In this document: one piece after another, positions 19,146-28,278 of the stretch
Position numbering within the stretch: the stretch's first letter is position 1
Layout: every line of letters begins with the position of its first letter
Assembly (NCBI GenBank): GCA_030621915.1
Contig: JAUXGV010000008.1
Location: 1 to 34,133, forward strand
DNA: 34,133 bases
Reading direction: 5' to 3'
Source of the DNA: Flavobacteriaceae bacterium
GTDB taxonomy: Bacteria > Bacteroidota > Bacteroidia > Flavobacteriales > Flavobacteriaceae
Program-made: the position numbers and the translations under genes
Notes under the pieces: model-generated
What the model was told of the DNA's origin: nothing
What the model saw: the letters and a program-made list of their open reading frames with translations, nothing else
Database searches by the model: none

Positions 19146-19254
19146 TTCACTATGGGCTCAGGTTTAAGATGACGAGCCATGTCTTACAATAGATTTTATA
19201 TAATAAAAAAACCAGATACCATTTTACCTGATACCCAAATACCAAATTATAATT

Positions 19255-19632
19255 ATGGAAGCAATATTATCAAAATACAAAACCACCACCTTAAATGATG
19301 TGAATATTTGGTTTAAGGTGACAGCAGTTAAAGAATTTCCCGAAAATGGAGGCTTGTGTGTGAAATATAAGGACAAACAAATTGCTGTTTATAATTTCTC
19401 TCGAAAGAATAAATGGTATGCTTGTCAAAATGCATGTCCTCATAAAATGGAAATGGTGCTTTCACGTGGTATGCTTGGTGATGATCATGGGGCTCCGAAA
19501 ATAGCCTGCCCTATGCATAAAAAAACATTTTCTCTTGAAACTGGTGAAAACTTAAACGGTGACTTAGAGGCCATTTCAACTTACCCAGTTAAGATTGAAA
19601 ATGGATATGTATTTATTGGCTTTTCGGAATAA
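19255..19632 (+). CDS. nirD: Nitrite reductase small subunit (Rieske-like)
   Basis: WYACQNACPHKMEMVLSRGMLGDDHGAPKIACPMHKKTFSLETGENL. Confidence 0.93.
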   Translation: MEAILSKYKTTTLNDVNIWFKVTAVKEFPENGGLCVKYKDKQIAVYNFSRKNKWYACQNACPHKMEMVLSRGMLGDDHGAPKIACPMHKKTFSLETGENLNGDLEAISTYPVKIENGYVFIGFSE

Positions 19633-19758
19633 TCCATAGTGATTATACTTCTTCAAATATTTAATTATTAGAATATTTCAATTCTAAATATCTGCTATAT
19701 ACCTATTTAAAAATATTTTGTTACATTTATACAAAAAAACTTAAATCATCCAAATATT

Positions 19759-20130
19759 ATGAATTCAAAAGTTTTATTAGTTCTCAGAATTGTTTTTGGT
19801 TTATTCTTATTGTTTTTTGGTGCAAATCATTTATTTCAATTTTTTGCTCCACCTCCACCACCCGAGGCAGCCATGGGCTACTGGGAGGCACTCGAAATTA
19901 CTAAAGTTATGACTTTAGTTGGTATTGTTGAAATGGCTGCCGGACTTTCTCTGTGGTTAAACAAATATGCACCTTTAATGATGGTAATTTTAATGAGTGT
20001 TTCTGTGAATGCGGTACTTTATCATTTGACATTAGACAGTGCTGGTCTACCCATGGGTGGAGCATTACTAATTTTAAACATTGTCATGCTTTTTGCCTAC
20101 AAAGACAATTATCAAAGTCTATTTACTTAA
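19759..20130 (+). CDS. DoxX-like small membrane protein
   Basis: LLVLRIVFGLFLLFFGANHLFQF plus further hydrophobic helices. Confidence 0.7.
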   Translation: MNSKVLLVLRIVFGLFLLFFGANHLFQFFAPPPPPEAAMGYWEALEITKVMTLVGIVEMAAGLSLWLNKYAPLMMVILMSVSVNAVLYHLTLDSAGLPMGGALLILNIVMLFAYKDNYQSLFT

Positions 20131-20153
20131 AACAAGATTATTCAAAAATTTAT

Positions 20154-20183
20154 AAAAGGCATAAATAAATATTATGCCTTTTT
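20154..20183 (+). terminator. Rho-independent terminator
   Basis: AAAAGGCATAA (20154-20164), 7-nt loop, TTATGCCTTTT (20172-20182), T-rich tail. Confidence 0.75.
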
Positions 20184-20262
20184 ATTTGCGATTATTTCTT
20201 GAATTATTTTATTAAACCCAAATTTCAAAAATGATTTGTAACTTTGAAACATAAGAATTGAA

Positions 20263-20877
20263 TTGATATTCCAACAAAACCAAATAAATAATACTGTGAT
20301 CGATAGATTTAAAAAAGCCATACAATTGTTTGATGAGGCCAATTCAAATGATCCTCATACTGAAATTTCTGAAGGCAAAGAATATCCAAAAGAATTACTA
20401 TATGCCATGAGAATGACTCATAAACTCAATGAATTTGAACCGAATGCCTCGGTTGAAGTTCAATTGGCCGTACGTTGTCAACATATTTGCAGATGGGAAA
20501 TTTCAAGAGGTTCCTATGAAATAAATCGAAAAGGATACTTGTCATGGCGTAGAGACCTTGCGAAGTTCCATGCCGTTAAGGCTTCAGGAATATTAAAAGA
20601 AGTGGGTTTCGATGATTCTGTAATCGAAAAAGTGGCATTTTTACTTCAGAAAAAACAACTTAAAAAAAATGAAGAAACTCAACTTTTAGAAGATGTAATA
20701 TGTCTGATATTCTTAGAGAATTATTTTGAAAATTTTTCTGAAAAATATTCCGAAAGTAAATTAATTGATATCGTTCAAAAAACCTGGGCTAAAATGTCTG
20801 ATAAAGGACATGAATGGGCTTTGAAAATAAATTTTTCAAAAAAATCTCTAAACTTAATCCAAAAAGCCATCGCTTAA
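20263..20877 (+). CDS. DUF4202 family protein
   Basis: EYPKELLYAMRMTHKLNEFEPNASVEVQLAVRCQHICRWEISRGSYEINRKGYLSWRRDLAKFHA recognised as DUF4202. Listed start is TTG; the true start is uncertain, since TAACTTTG at 20239-20246 implies a TSS very close to it. Confidence 0.8.
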   Translation: MIFQQNQINNTVIDRFKKAIQLFDEANSNDPHTEISEGKEYPKELLYAMRMTHKLNEFEPNASVEVQLAVRCQHICRWEISRGSYEINRKGYLSWRRDLAKFHAVKASGILKEVGFDDSVIEKVAFLLQKKQLKKNEETQLLEDVICLIFLENYFENFSEKYSESKLIDIVQKTWAKMSDKGHEWALKINFSKKSLNLIQKAIA

Positions 20878-20949
20878 ATATCTATTCAACTTCGATTAGA
20901 ACATGATTATTTATGATATTGATGCCAGAATTTATTTCTGAATTTTAAA

Positions 20950-22317
20950 ATGACGAAACCACTTACAAATAATGATTCAGATAGCAGTATTTTTAAAAAA
21001 TTTAATTTACTATTTGTTTTTGTGTCTATTGTCTTTGCAATAATTCTATTTGTTTTTTACAAATTATCTCATAATGAAATAAATCAGTTTATTTGGTTAA
21101 AATACCTGTTTATTGGAATTGCTTTGGTCTTATTTGCAATCATTTTATTTTTGAGATTAATTTTAAGTAAAATCAAAATCGAATTTGAGGATTTAAACAA
21201 ATCCAATCAAGGCACCTTAGAAAAGTTAAGTAAAATTCAGAAAAAATATGATTCTAAAGAAGAATCATATCAAAAATTATTGGGACTGAATTATGCAATG
21301 AATAACACAGCCTTATTTGCAAGCGTATCCCAAGGCGGATCCGTTGTTTATATCAGTAAAAAATTTACCACCCTATTAAGTATTAATGATAAAGATAAGA
21401 AATTACCCTTAGAAGAAATTTTGTCAACGGATATAGGAGAACAACAGACAATTCATCAACTTTTAAAAGAAACAAGAAGTTCAATATGGTTAGGTGAAGT
21501 GGAAATTACCACAAGAAATAGCAAAAAATTATGGTTGGAAATGTCTATCATTCCAATGAATCAATTAAAAAATAATCAAAGTATATTGATCTTATGCACC
21601 AATATTACCGATAGAAAAGCATCTCAAAAAGAGATCGATAAACTTAACGAACAGCGATTTAAAAAAGAAGTTGATTTACAAAAAGAACAAGCCAGTCAAA
21701 TAGTCGAGGCGCAAGAAGAAGAGCGAAAACGTATTGCCAAGGATATACATGATGGGATTGGACAAATGCTAACAGCATTGAAGTTTAATATTGAATCAAT
21801 TAATACTTCCAATGTTGATTCCTCTTCGAAAAAAATTGAAAAATTAAAAGAAGTATTGAGCTTTTTAATCAAAGAAGTACGAACGGTAACCTTTAATTTG
21901 ACTCCACCTGAATTAAGTGACTATGGCATTGTTGCCACATTAAACAAATTGGCAAATCAACTTTCTAATTTCACCGAAAAAAAAGTTTTATTTGAAAACA
22001 AAACAGATTTTAATGGTAGGTTCGATTCTTTAATTGAAACTAATTTATACAGAGTAGTTCAGGAAGCTGTTAATAATGCATTAAAATACGCAAACTCTAA
22101 CTATATCTTAATTTCAATGAGTCATTCTGATGACCTTTTGAGCATTACCATTGATGATGATGGGAAAGGATTTGATGTTAACAAATTAAAAAAGAATTCT
22201 AGTATGGGTATATTTTTTATGAAAGAAAGAATTAGTTATGTAAATGGACGAATTTTCATCAATTCCATAAAAGACAAAGGGACTCGAATCACTATAAATG
22301 TGAATCTTCCTAGTTAA
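20950..22317 (+). CDS. NarX/NreB-type sensor histidine kinase with PAS domain
   Basis: Two TM helices, PAS-like region, RKRIAKDIHDGIGQMLTALKFNIESI (HisKA_3), HATPase motifs VVQEAVNNALKYA, IDDDGKGFD. Confidence 0.9.
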   Translation: MTKPLTNNDSDSSIFKKFNLLFVFVSIVFAIILFVFYKLSHNEINQFIWLKYLFIGIALVLFAIILFLRLILSKIKIEFEDLNKSNQGTLEKLSKIQKKYDSKEESYQKLLGLNYAMNNTALFASVSQGGSVVYISKKFTTLLSINDKDKKLPLEEILSTDIGEQQTIHQLLKETRSSIWLGEVEITTRNSKKLWLEMSIIPMNQLKNNQSILILCTNITDRKASQKEIDKLNEQRFKKEVDLQKEQASQIVEAQEEERKRIAKDIHDGIGQMLTALKFNIESINTSNVDSSSKKIEKLKEVLSFLIKEVRTVTFNLTPPELSDYGIVATLNKLANQLSNFTEKKVLFENKTDFNGRFDSLIETNLYRVVQEAVNNALKYANSNYILISMSHSDDLLSITIDDDGKGFDVNKLKKNSSMGIFFMKERISYVNGRIFINSIKDKGTRITINVNLPS

Positions 22318-22379
22318 AATAAAAAATAGCTTTCTGATTAGATATAATTTAACCATTGAAAATTGATTATATTAGCCTA

Positions 22380-22793
22380 ATGATTTCCAAAAAAACCAAA
22401 TATGGATTGAAGGCCTTGGCCTTTATTGCCCGTCAGGAAAAAGATCAAATGGTTCAAATAGCAACCATTTCTAAAAGTGAAAATATTTCACATAAGTTTT
22501 TGGAAAGCATATTATTAACCCTGAGAAAATCAGGCTTTTTAGGATCAAAAAAGGGAAAAAAGGGAGGGTATTATTTATTAAAAGATGCTTCCGAAATTTT
22601 AATGACCGATGTCATTAGAGTTTTAGAGGGCCCCATTGCACTACTGCCATGTGTTAGTCTCAATTATTATGAAAAATGCGATGATTGTCCTGATGAAAAT
22701 GCATGTAGTGTTCATAAACTTATGATTCAGGTAAGAGATAATACACTTCAAGTTCTTCGTAATAACACTTTGGCCGATTTGATCCAGTCGTAA
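22380..22793 (+). CDS. Rrf2-family transcriptional regulator
   Basis: MISKKTKYGLKALAFIARQEKDQMVQIATISKSENISHKFLESILLTLRKSGFLGSKKGKKGGYYL; Cys cluster CVSLNYYEKCDDCPDENAC. ATG 22380 preferred over TTG 22356. Confidence 0.9.
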   Translation: MISKKTKYGLKALAFIARQEKDQMVQIATISKSENISHKFLESILLTLRKSGFLGSKKGKKGGYYLLKDASEILMTDVIRVLEGPIALLPCVSLNYYEKCDDCPDENACSVHKLMIQVRDNTLQVLRNNTLADLIQS

Positions 22794-22827
22794 AATCATT
22801 AAAAACTCACAAAAATTTGTTAAACAC

Positions 22828-22857
22828 TTGTAATTTATAATTTTTAATATATCTTTG
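22828..22857 (+). promoter_or_regulatory. cysH promoter (Bacteroidetes type)
   Basis: TTG (22828-22830), 19 nt, TATCTTTG (22850-22857). Confidence 0.65.
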
Positions 22858-22902
22858 CGTTTAAATCTAGTATCCCGATAGGGTAATAGAATTAATACAT
22901 TT

Positions 22903-23532
22903 ATGATGATTGGTAAAAATTTAGACCTTGAATATTGGAATAACGAGTTAAAAGATAAAACTCCTGAAGAGATCATTGCTTGGGCACTGCCTTTAACAAA
23001 AAATCGAGTAGTGACTACAAGTTTTGGAATTTATTCCGCGGTATTATTAAATACTTTTCATAATAATGATAAAGATATAAAAGTGATTTGGTGTGATACC
23101 GGATATAACACCCCTGATACTTATCGCCATTCAAATGACTTAATTAATAAGTTTGGATTGAACATCCAAAAATATTCCCCTCTGCAAACCTCAGCCTATA
23201 CAGATGCTACTTTAGGAATTCCGGAAGTGACTGATCCAAAACATGCTGAATTTACCGAAATTGTTAAATTAGAACCTTTTAGAAGAGCTTTTAAAGAATT
23301 GGATCCGGAAATGTGGTTTACTAATATTCGGGTAAGACAAACAGAATACAGAAAATCTAAAGATATATTGAGCGTAAGTAAAGAAGGAATTTTAAAGGTA
23401 AGTCCATTTTATTATTGGTCGGATGAAGACTTAAATGACTATTTGATTGCACATAATCTACCTAAAAACAATTCTTATTTCGACCCCACCAAAGTATTAA
23501 ATAACCGAGAGTGTGGAATACATTTTCATTAA
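22903..23532 (+). CDS. cysH: Phosphoadenylyl-sulfate reductase (PAPS type)
   Basis: VVTTSFGIYSAVLLNTF, IKVIWCDTGYNTPDTY, MWFTNIRVRQTEYR, C-terminal ECGIHFH. No CC...CxxC 4Fe-4S motif of APS reductases. Confidence 0.9.
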   Translation: MMIGKNLDLEYWNNELKDKTPEEIIAWALPLTKNRVVTTSFGIYSAVLLNTFHNNDKDIKVIWCDTGYNTPDTYRHSNDLINKFGLNIQKYSPLQTSAYTDATLGIPEVTDPKHAEFTEIVKLEPFRRAFKELDPEMWFTNIRVRQTEYRKSKDILSVSKEGILKVSPFYYWSDEDLNDYLIAHNLPKNNSYFDPTKVLNNRECGIHFH

Positions 23533-23538
23533 TGAATT

Positions 23539-25647
23539 ATGAGAAGTTTTAGAACCGAAATAGAGAATCCAATTGTTGAGAAGGACATTTTAGAATTGGA
23601 ACGAAAAATCCAGCTTTTTAAAGAAGGTAAATTGGATGAAGATCGTTTTAGAAGTCTGAGATTGGCACGTGGTGTGTATGGCCAGCGTCAACAAGGAGTT
23701 CAAATGATTAGAATTAAATTACCTTTTGGAAAGGTTACCTCTGAACAATTGCACCGAATTGCTGACGTGTCTGATGAATATTCCAGAGGAAGATTGCATA
23801 TTACTACTCGACAAGATATCCAAATTCATCATGTTAGTTTAGAGAGAACTCCTGAACTTTGGTCGGAATTAGAAAAAAGTGATATTACCTTGCGTGAAGC
23901 CTGTGGTAATGCGGTTAGAAATGTTACTGCCTCAGAAACTGCTGGAATTGATCCTGAAGAACCTTTTGATGTTTCTCCTTATGCAGATGCAACGTTTAAA
24001 TTTTTTTTAAGGAATCCAGTATGCCAGGAAATGGGAAGAAAATTTAAAATTTCATTTTCAGGAACTGATGAGGATACAGCCTTAAGCTTTTTACATGATT
24101 TAGGTTTTATTGCTAAAACAAAGGAAATTAACGGCGAATTAGTTAAAGGATTTAAAATTCTTTTAGGAGGAGGGTTAGGTTCACAACCAAGACAAGCCGA
24201 TGTTGCATTTGACTTTTTAGAAACCGATAAAATAATTCCATTTATTGAAAGTGTTCTAAGAGTATTTGACAGATATGGTGAAAGAAACAAGCGTGCAAAA
24301 GCCAGACTAAAGTTTTTGATAAAGGATATTGGTTTTGAAGAATTTATAAACCTTATCCAACAAGAACAAAAGGCATTGTCTTATCACTCATATCCTATTG
24401 ATACCAGTTCATTTGACAATCTTATTGAGCTACCTGAAATTGAAATTCCAAAGGCTTCAATTGACGATGTTGAAATATATAATACTTGGAAAGAGACCAA
24501 TGTATATAAACAAAAACAAGAAGGCTTATACGCCATTGGAATAAAAGTAAAATTAGGCGATTTTTATACAGATAAAGCCAGATTATTGGCTGAATTGGTT
24601 AAAGACTATGCAGGTGATGAAATCAGGTTGTCCTTGCGCCAAAATATATTAATCCGACATGTAAAAAAGGAATTGCTTCCATTCTTCTATACGGAATTGG
24701 AAAAACTAGGCTTTGTTGAGTCAGGTTACAATAGCACACTCGATATTACTGCCTGTCCCGGAACAGATACCTGTAATTTAGGAATTGCCAGTAGCACAGG
24801 AATCGCAGGGGTTTTAGAAAACGTACTAAAAAATGAATATCCTAATTATGTAAACAACAAGGATGTGACCATTAAAATAAGTGGTTGCATGAATGCTTGT
24901 GGGCAACATAATATGGCACATATTGGTTTTCAAGGTATGTCTGTAAAATCAGGTAAATATGTTGCCCCCGCACTTCAAGTGCTTTTAGGTGGTGGTATTC
25001 TTGGAGACGGACAAGGCAGATTTGCAAATAAAGTAATAAAAATTCCAAGTAGGAGAGGCCCGGAAGCTCTTCGATTAATTTTGAATGACTATGAAAAAAA
25101 TGTGATTAACGGTGAGTCATTTTTGGATTATTATGACCGACGAGAAGAAAAATATTTCTATCAATTATTAAAACCTCTTGCGGATGTTACCAATTTAAAA
25201 GCAGAAGACTTTATAGATTGGGGTCAGGAAAGTGCTTACGTAAAAGCCATTGGAATTGGTGAATGTGCTGGTGTAATTATTGATTTGATAGCAACACTAC
25301 TATTTGATAGTGAAGAAAAAATTCAAAACGCTGAGGAATCTCTGAAGGAAGGACAATGGGCAGATAGTATTTATCATTCGTACAATACTTTAATTAATAC
25401 AGCCAAAGCTGTATTGATTGCCGAAGAAATTAAAACGAATACTCAGGCCGGTATCATTAGAGATTTTGATAAATATTTTATAGAAAGCGGTGTTATTTCG
25501 TTGAAATCTTCCTTTTCTTCAATGGTTTATCAAATCAATCAGAATGAACCATCAAAAGAATTTGCCATGCTATATCTTGAGGACGCCAAAATATTTTATA
25601 AATTAGTTGATGACCTAAGAACTAAGGCCTTACAAAATGCAAGTTAA
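23539..25647 (+). CDS. Ferredoxin-type sulfite/nitrite reductase with C-terminal HEPN-like domain
   Basis: 702 aa; TTRQDIQIHHVSL, TACPGTDTCNLG...ISGCMNACGQHNMAHIG (Cx5C...Cx3C siroheme motif); about 130 aa helical C-terminal extension resembling HEPN. Confidence 0.9.
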   Translation: MRSFRTEIENPIVEKDILELERKIQLFKEGKLDEDRFRSLRLARGVYGQRQQGVQMIRIKLPFGKVTSEQLHRIADVSDEYSRGRLHITTRQDIQIHHVSLERTPELWSELEKSDITLREACGNAVRNVTASETAGIDPEEPFDVSPYADATFKFFLRNPVCQEMGRKFKISFSGTDEDTALSFLHDLGFIAKTKEINGELVKGFKILLGGGLGSQPRQADVAFDFLETDKIIPFIESVLRVFDRYGERNKRAKARLKFLIKDIGFEEFINLIQQEQKALSYHSYPIDTSSFDNLIELPEIEIPKASIDDVEIYNTWKETNVYKQKQEGLYAIGIKVKLGDFYTDKARLLAELVKDYAGDEIRLSLRQNILIRHVKKELLPFFYTELEKLGFVESGYNSTLDITACPGTDTCNLGIASSTGIAGVLENVLKNEYPNYVNNKDVTIKISGCMNACGQHNMAHIGFQGMSVKSGKYVAPALQVLLGGGILGDGQGRFANKVIKIPSRRGPEALRLILNDYEKNVINGESFLDYYDRREEKYFYQLLKPLADVTNLKAEDFIDWGQESAYVKAIGIGECAGVIIDLIATLLFDSEEKIQNAEESLKEGQWADSIYHSYNTLINTAKAVLIAEEIKTNTQAGIIRDFDKYFIESGVISLKSSFSSMVYQINQNEPSKEFAMLYLEDAKIFYKLVDDLRTKALQNAS

Positions 25648-25670
25648 TAATTGATAAAAATCCCCTCCGT

Positions 25671-25716
25671 ACCATTTCTTATTTAAAAGTACTCAAATAG
25701 GAAATGGTTTTATTTC
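25671..25716 (+). terminator. Rho-independent terminator
   Basis: ACCATTTCTTATTT (25671-25684) pairs with AAATAGGAAATGGT (25695-25708; one G.U), followed by a T-rich tail. Confidence 0.75.
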
Positions 25717-25814
25717 TATTTTTAAATTTACTAAATTTACTTTAACAAAATTAAGCCGATTGCCTTTAGGTGCTGATGTTAAATCGAATATTTCCTAAAA
25801 AATAATAGCAATAA

Positions 25815-26714
25815 ATGATTCAAGGAAAAAAAATAACTGATCAAATAGGAAATACCCCCTTAATCGAGGTTACTAATTTGATTTCTAAAAAAGGAGTGAG
25901 ACTCTTCTTAAAGTTAGAGGGTAATAATCCCGGAGGGAGTGTTAAAGATAGGGCAGCTCTTAATATGATCAAGCAGGCGCTACAACGAGGAGATATTAAA
26001 AAGGGTGATAGTTTAGTCGAAGCTACAAGTGGTAATACAGGGATAGCACTAGCATTTATTGCTCGATTATTAGGCTTAAATCTGATTCTTATAATGCCAG
26101 AAAATTCTACCGAAGAAAGAGTCAAAACCATGCAGGCTTATGGCGCTGAAGTAATTTTAACTTCCGCAGATGCTGGAATTGAAGGCTCCAGAGATCTGGC
26201 TATAAAGCTTAATAAGGAAAAAGGATATTTTTTATTGAATCAGTTTGAAAACCCAGATAATTGGAAGGCTCATTATAAAACCACTGGACCAGAAATTTGG
26301 AAGGATACTCATGGAGAAATAACTCATTTTGTTTCTGCTATGGGAACTACAGGAACCATTATGGGTGTCTCAACATTTTTAAAAGAAAAAAATAAAAGTA
26401 TTGAAATTGTGGGTGTTCAACCCACCGAAGGTGCAAAAATTCCAGGAATCAGAAAATGGCCGGAAGAATATTTACCTAAAATATTTGATAAAAATAAGGT
26501 CGATAAAATTATTGAAGTAAGCGAAGAAGAAGCTGTACTAATGACCCGAAAATTGGCTTTAAAGGAAGGTGTTTTTGCAGGTATGAGTAGTGGTGGAGCT
26601 GTTGCCGGTGCTATCAAACTAGCTGAAAATTTAGAAAATGGAATCATTGTTTCAATAATTTGTGACAGAGGCGATCGATATCTCTCATCTAATTTGTTTG
26701 ACCAAAATGTTTAA
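25815..26714 (+). CDS. cysM: Cysteine synthase (O-acetylserine sulfhydrylase)
   Basis: IGNTPLIEVTNL, GNNPGGSVKDRAALNMI, EATSGNTGIALAF, SAMGTTGTIMGVS, GMSSGGAVAGA. Confidence 0.92.
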   Translation: MIQGKKITDQIGNTPLIEVTNLISKKGVRLFLKLEGNNPGGSVKDRAALNMIKQALQRGDIKKGDSLVEATSGNTGIALAFIARLLGLNLILIMPENSTEERVKTMQAYGAEVILTSADAGIEGSRDLAIKLNKEKGYFLLNQFENPDNWKAHYKTTGPEIWKDTHGEITHFVSAMGTTGTIMGVSTFLKEKNKSIEIVGVQPTEGAKIPGIRKWPEEYLPKIFDKNKVDKIIEVSEEEAVLMTRKLALKEGVFAGMSSGGAVAGAIKLAENLENGIIVSIICDRGDRYLSSNLFDQNV

Positions 26715-26766
26715 ATAAAAAATTAATTGCGTTAATTTGCAATTCAGTTCATTAATATACTAAAAT

Positions 26767-26879
26767 GTTATCAAGAAAGGCAGAGGGAATAGACCCTGAG
26801 AAGCCTTAGCAACCCTTTAAATAATAAAGTAGGTGCTACATTCTACCAGTTAAGATTAGAAGTTTTTGGAAGAGATAGC
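26767..26879 (+). promoter_or_regulatory. SAM-I (S-box) riboswitch upstream of metH
   Basis: GAAAGGCAGAGGGAATAGACCCTGAGAAGCCTTAGCAACC...TAGGTGCTACATTCTACC. P1 GTTATC/GATAGC; P2-loop UAGA (26790-26793) pairs perfectly with J3/4 UCUA (26842-26845). Confidence 0.88.
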
Positions 26880-26911
26880 TATAAGATTTTTCCAAATCAA
26901 CTTATTTTTTT
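26860..26911 (+). terminator. Candidate terminator overlapping metH riboswitch 3' end
   Basis: AAGTTTTTGGAA (26860-26871) pairs with TTCCAAA-tc-AACTT (26890-26903, 2-nt bulge), then A and TTTTTTT (26905-26911). Confidence 0.5.
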
Positions 26912-27045
26912 CTTGATATTATTTTATGGGCATTCCAATTTTGAGTCTGGCTTTTCGCTTTATCTTTTAAAAAAAGATAGCTGCAATCTCTAACTCAAAT
27001 ACCAGAACACAATGAAAATTACAACTATTTCTAAATAGAGTAGAT

Positions 27046-28050
27046 ATGATAGACATAAGAGAAGAAATACAAAAACGAATTCTTGTTTTAGATGGAGCTA
27101 TGGGAACGATGTTACAGGCATATAAATTTGATGAAAATGATTTTCGGGGAGAGCGCTTTAAAGATTATCCCAGTCCTTTACAAGGTAATAATGATTTATT
27201 ATCTATTACACAGCCAAAGGCAATAAAAGAAGTTCATGCAAAATATTTTGAAGTAGGCGCCGATATAATTGAAACCAATACTTTTTCAGGAACCACCATC
27301 GCTATGGAAGATTATCAATTGGAAGATTTAGTCTATGAACTAAATTTTGAATCTGCAAAAATTGCCAAAGAAGTAGCGCAGGAGTTTACCTTAAAAGAAC
27401 CTCACAAACCTAGATTTGTAGCAGGTTCAATGGGGCCAACAAATCGAACCGCAAGCATGTCACCGGATGTAAATGATCCTGGATTCAGAGCTGTGACTTT
27501 TGATCAATTGAGAGTAGCATATAAACAACAGGCGGAAGCTTTGTTAGATGGTGGTGTTGATTTATTATTGGTTGAAACCGTTTTTGATACCCTAAATGCC
27601 AAGGCAGCCTTATTTGCTATTGAAGAAATTAAAGCAGAGCGAAATGTAGATATTCCTGTGATGCTAAGTGGAACAATTACCGATGCCAGCGGACGAACGC
27701 TCTCCGGTCAAACAGCAGAAGCATTTTTAATTTCTGTTTCTCATATACCCTTACTTACTGTTGGCTTTAACTGTGCATTGGGAGCGAATTTGTTACAACC
27801 ACATTTAGAATCTATCGCTTCTAAAACCGAATTCGGGGTTTCGGCACATCCCAATGCTGGCTTACCTAATGCCTTTGGGGAATATGATGAAACACCAGAA
27901 GAAATGGCTGAACAAATTGAAGAATATTTAAAAAAAGATTTGATAAACATTATTGGTGGATGCTGTGGAACCACCCCGGATCATATTAAAGCAATAGCCG
28001 AATTGGCCTCAAAATATTCACCTAGAAAGTTATTGGTTGCTAGGTATTAG
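27046..28050 (+). CDS. metH: Methionine synthase, homocysteine-binding (N-terminal) half
   Basis: ILVLDGAMGTMLQAYKFDENDFRGERF, GGVDLLLVETVFDTLNAKAAL, GCCGTTPDHI zinc-ligand motif. Confidence 0.93.
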   Translation: MIDIREEIQKRILVLDGAMGTMLQAYKFDENDFRGERFKDYPSPLQGNNDLLSITQPKAIKEVHAKYFEVGADIIETNTFSGTTIAMEDYQLEDLVYELNFESAKIAKEVAQEFTLKEPHKPRFVAGSMGPTNRTASMSPDVNDPGFRAVTFDQLRVAYKQQAEALLDGGVDLLLVETVFDTLNAKAALFAIEEIKAERNVDIPVMLSGTITDASGRTLSGQTAEAFLISVSHIPLLTVGFNCALGANLLQPHLESIASKTEFGVSAHPNAGLPNAFGEYDETPEEMAEQIEEYLKKDLINIIGGCCGTTPDHIKAIAELASKYSPRKLLVARY

Positions 28051-28278
28051 TTGTTGGAAATAGCATGATGAAAAAATATACAGAATTAGAGGTTTGGATT
28101 GAGACAAGGAGATTGATTAATGAAGTATCTCAATTAACTAAAAACTTTCCTAAAGAAGAAACATATGGAATTACAAGTCAAATCCGGCGAAGCTCAATTT
28201 CAGTTCCGTCAAATGTAGCCGAAGGATGTGGTAGGCAATCATCAAAAGAAAATAATGAGCGCCAACAACTAATAACTA
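28041..28278. mobile_element. Candidate IVS/four-helix-bundle insertion bounded by inverted repeats
   Basis: TAGGTATTAGTTGTTGG (28041-28057) and CCAACAACTAATAACTA (28262-28278) are inverted repeats (16/17). Confidence 0.5.

Noticed and set aside
19205-19250. Repeated ATACC units upstream of nirD (ATACCattttacctgATACCcaaATACC)
   Set aside because: Short degenerate repeats, too few units to call a repeat or operator.
22867-22890. TATCCCGATAGGGTAATAG in the cysH 5' leader as a hairpin or operator
   Set aside because: Only CCC/GGG pair cleanly; flanks mismatch, so too weak without comparative data.
25237-25242. TACGTA inside the sulfite reductase gene
   Set aside because: Coding sequence, isolated half-site, no palindrome partner.
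25750-25790. CGATT...AATCG region with AGGTGCTGATG upstream of cysM as a third S-box
   Set aside because: Lacks the GAGGGA/GAAGCC P2 k-turn core and the GCAACC segment; resemblance is superficial.
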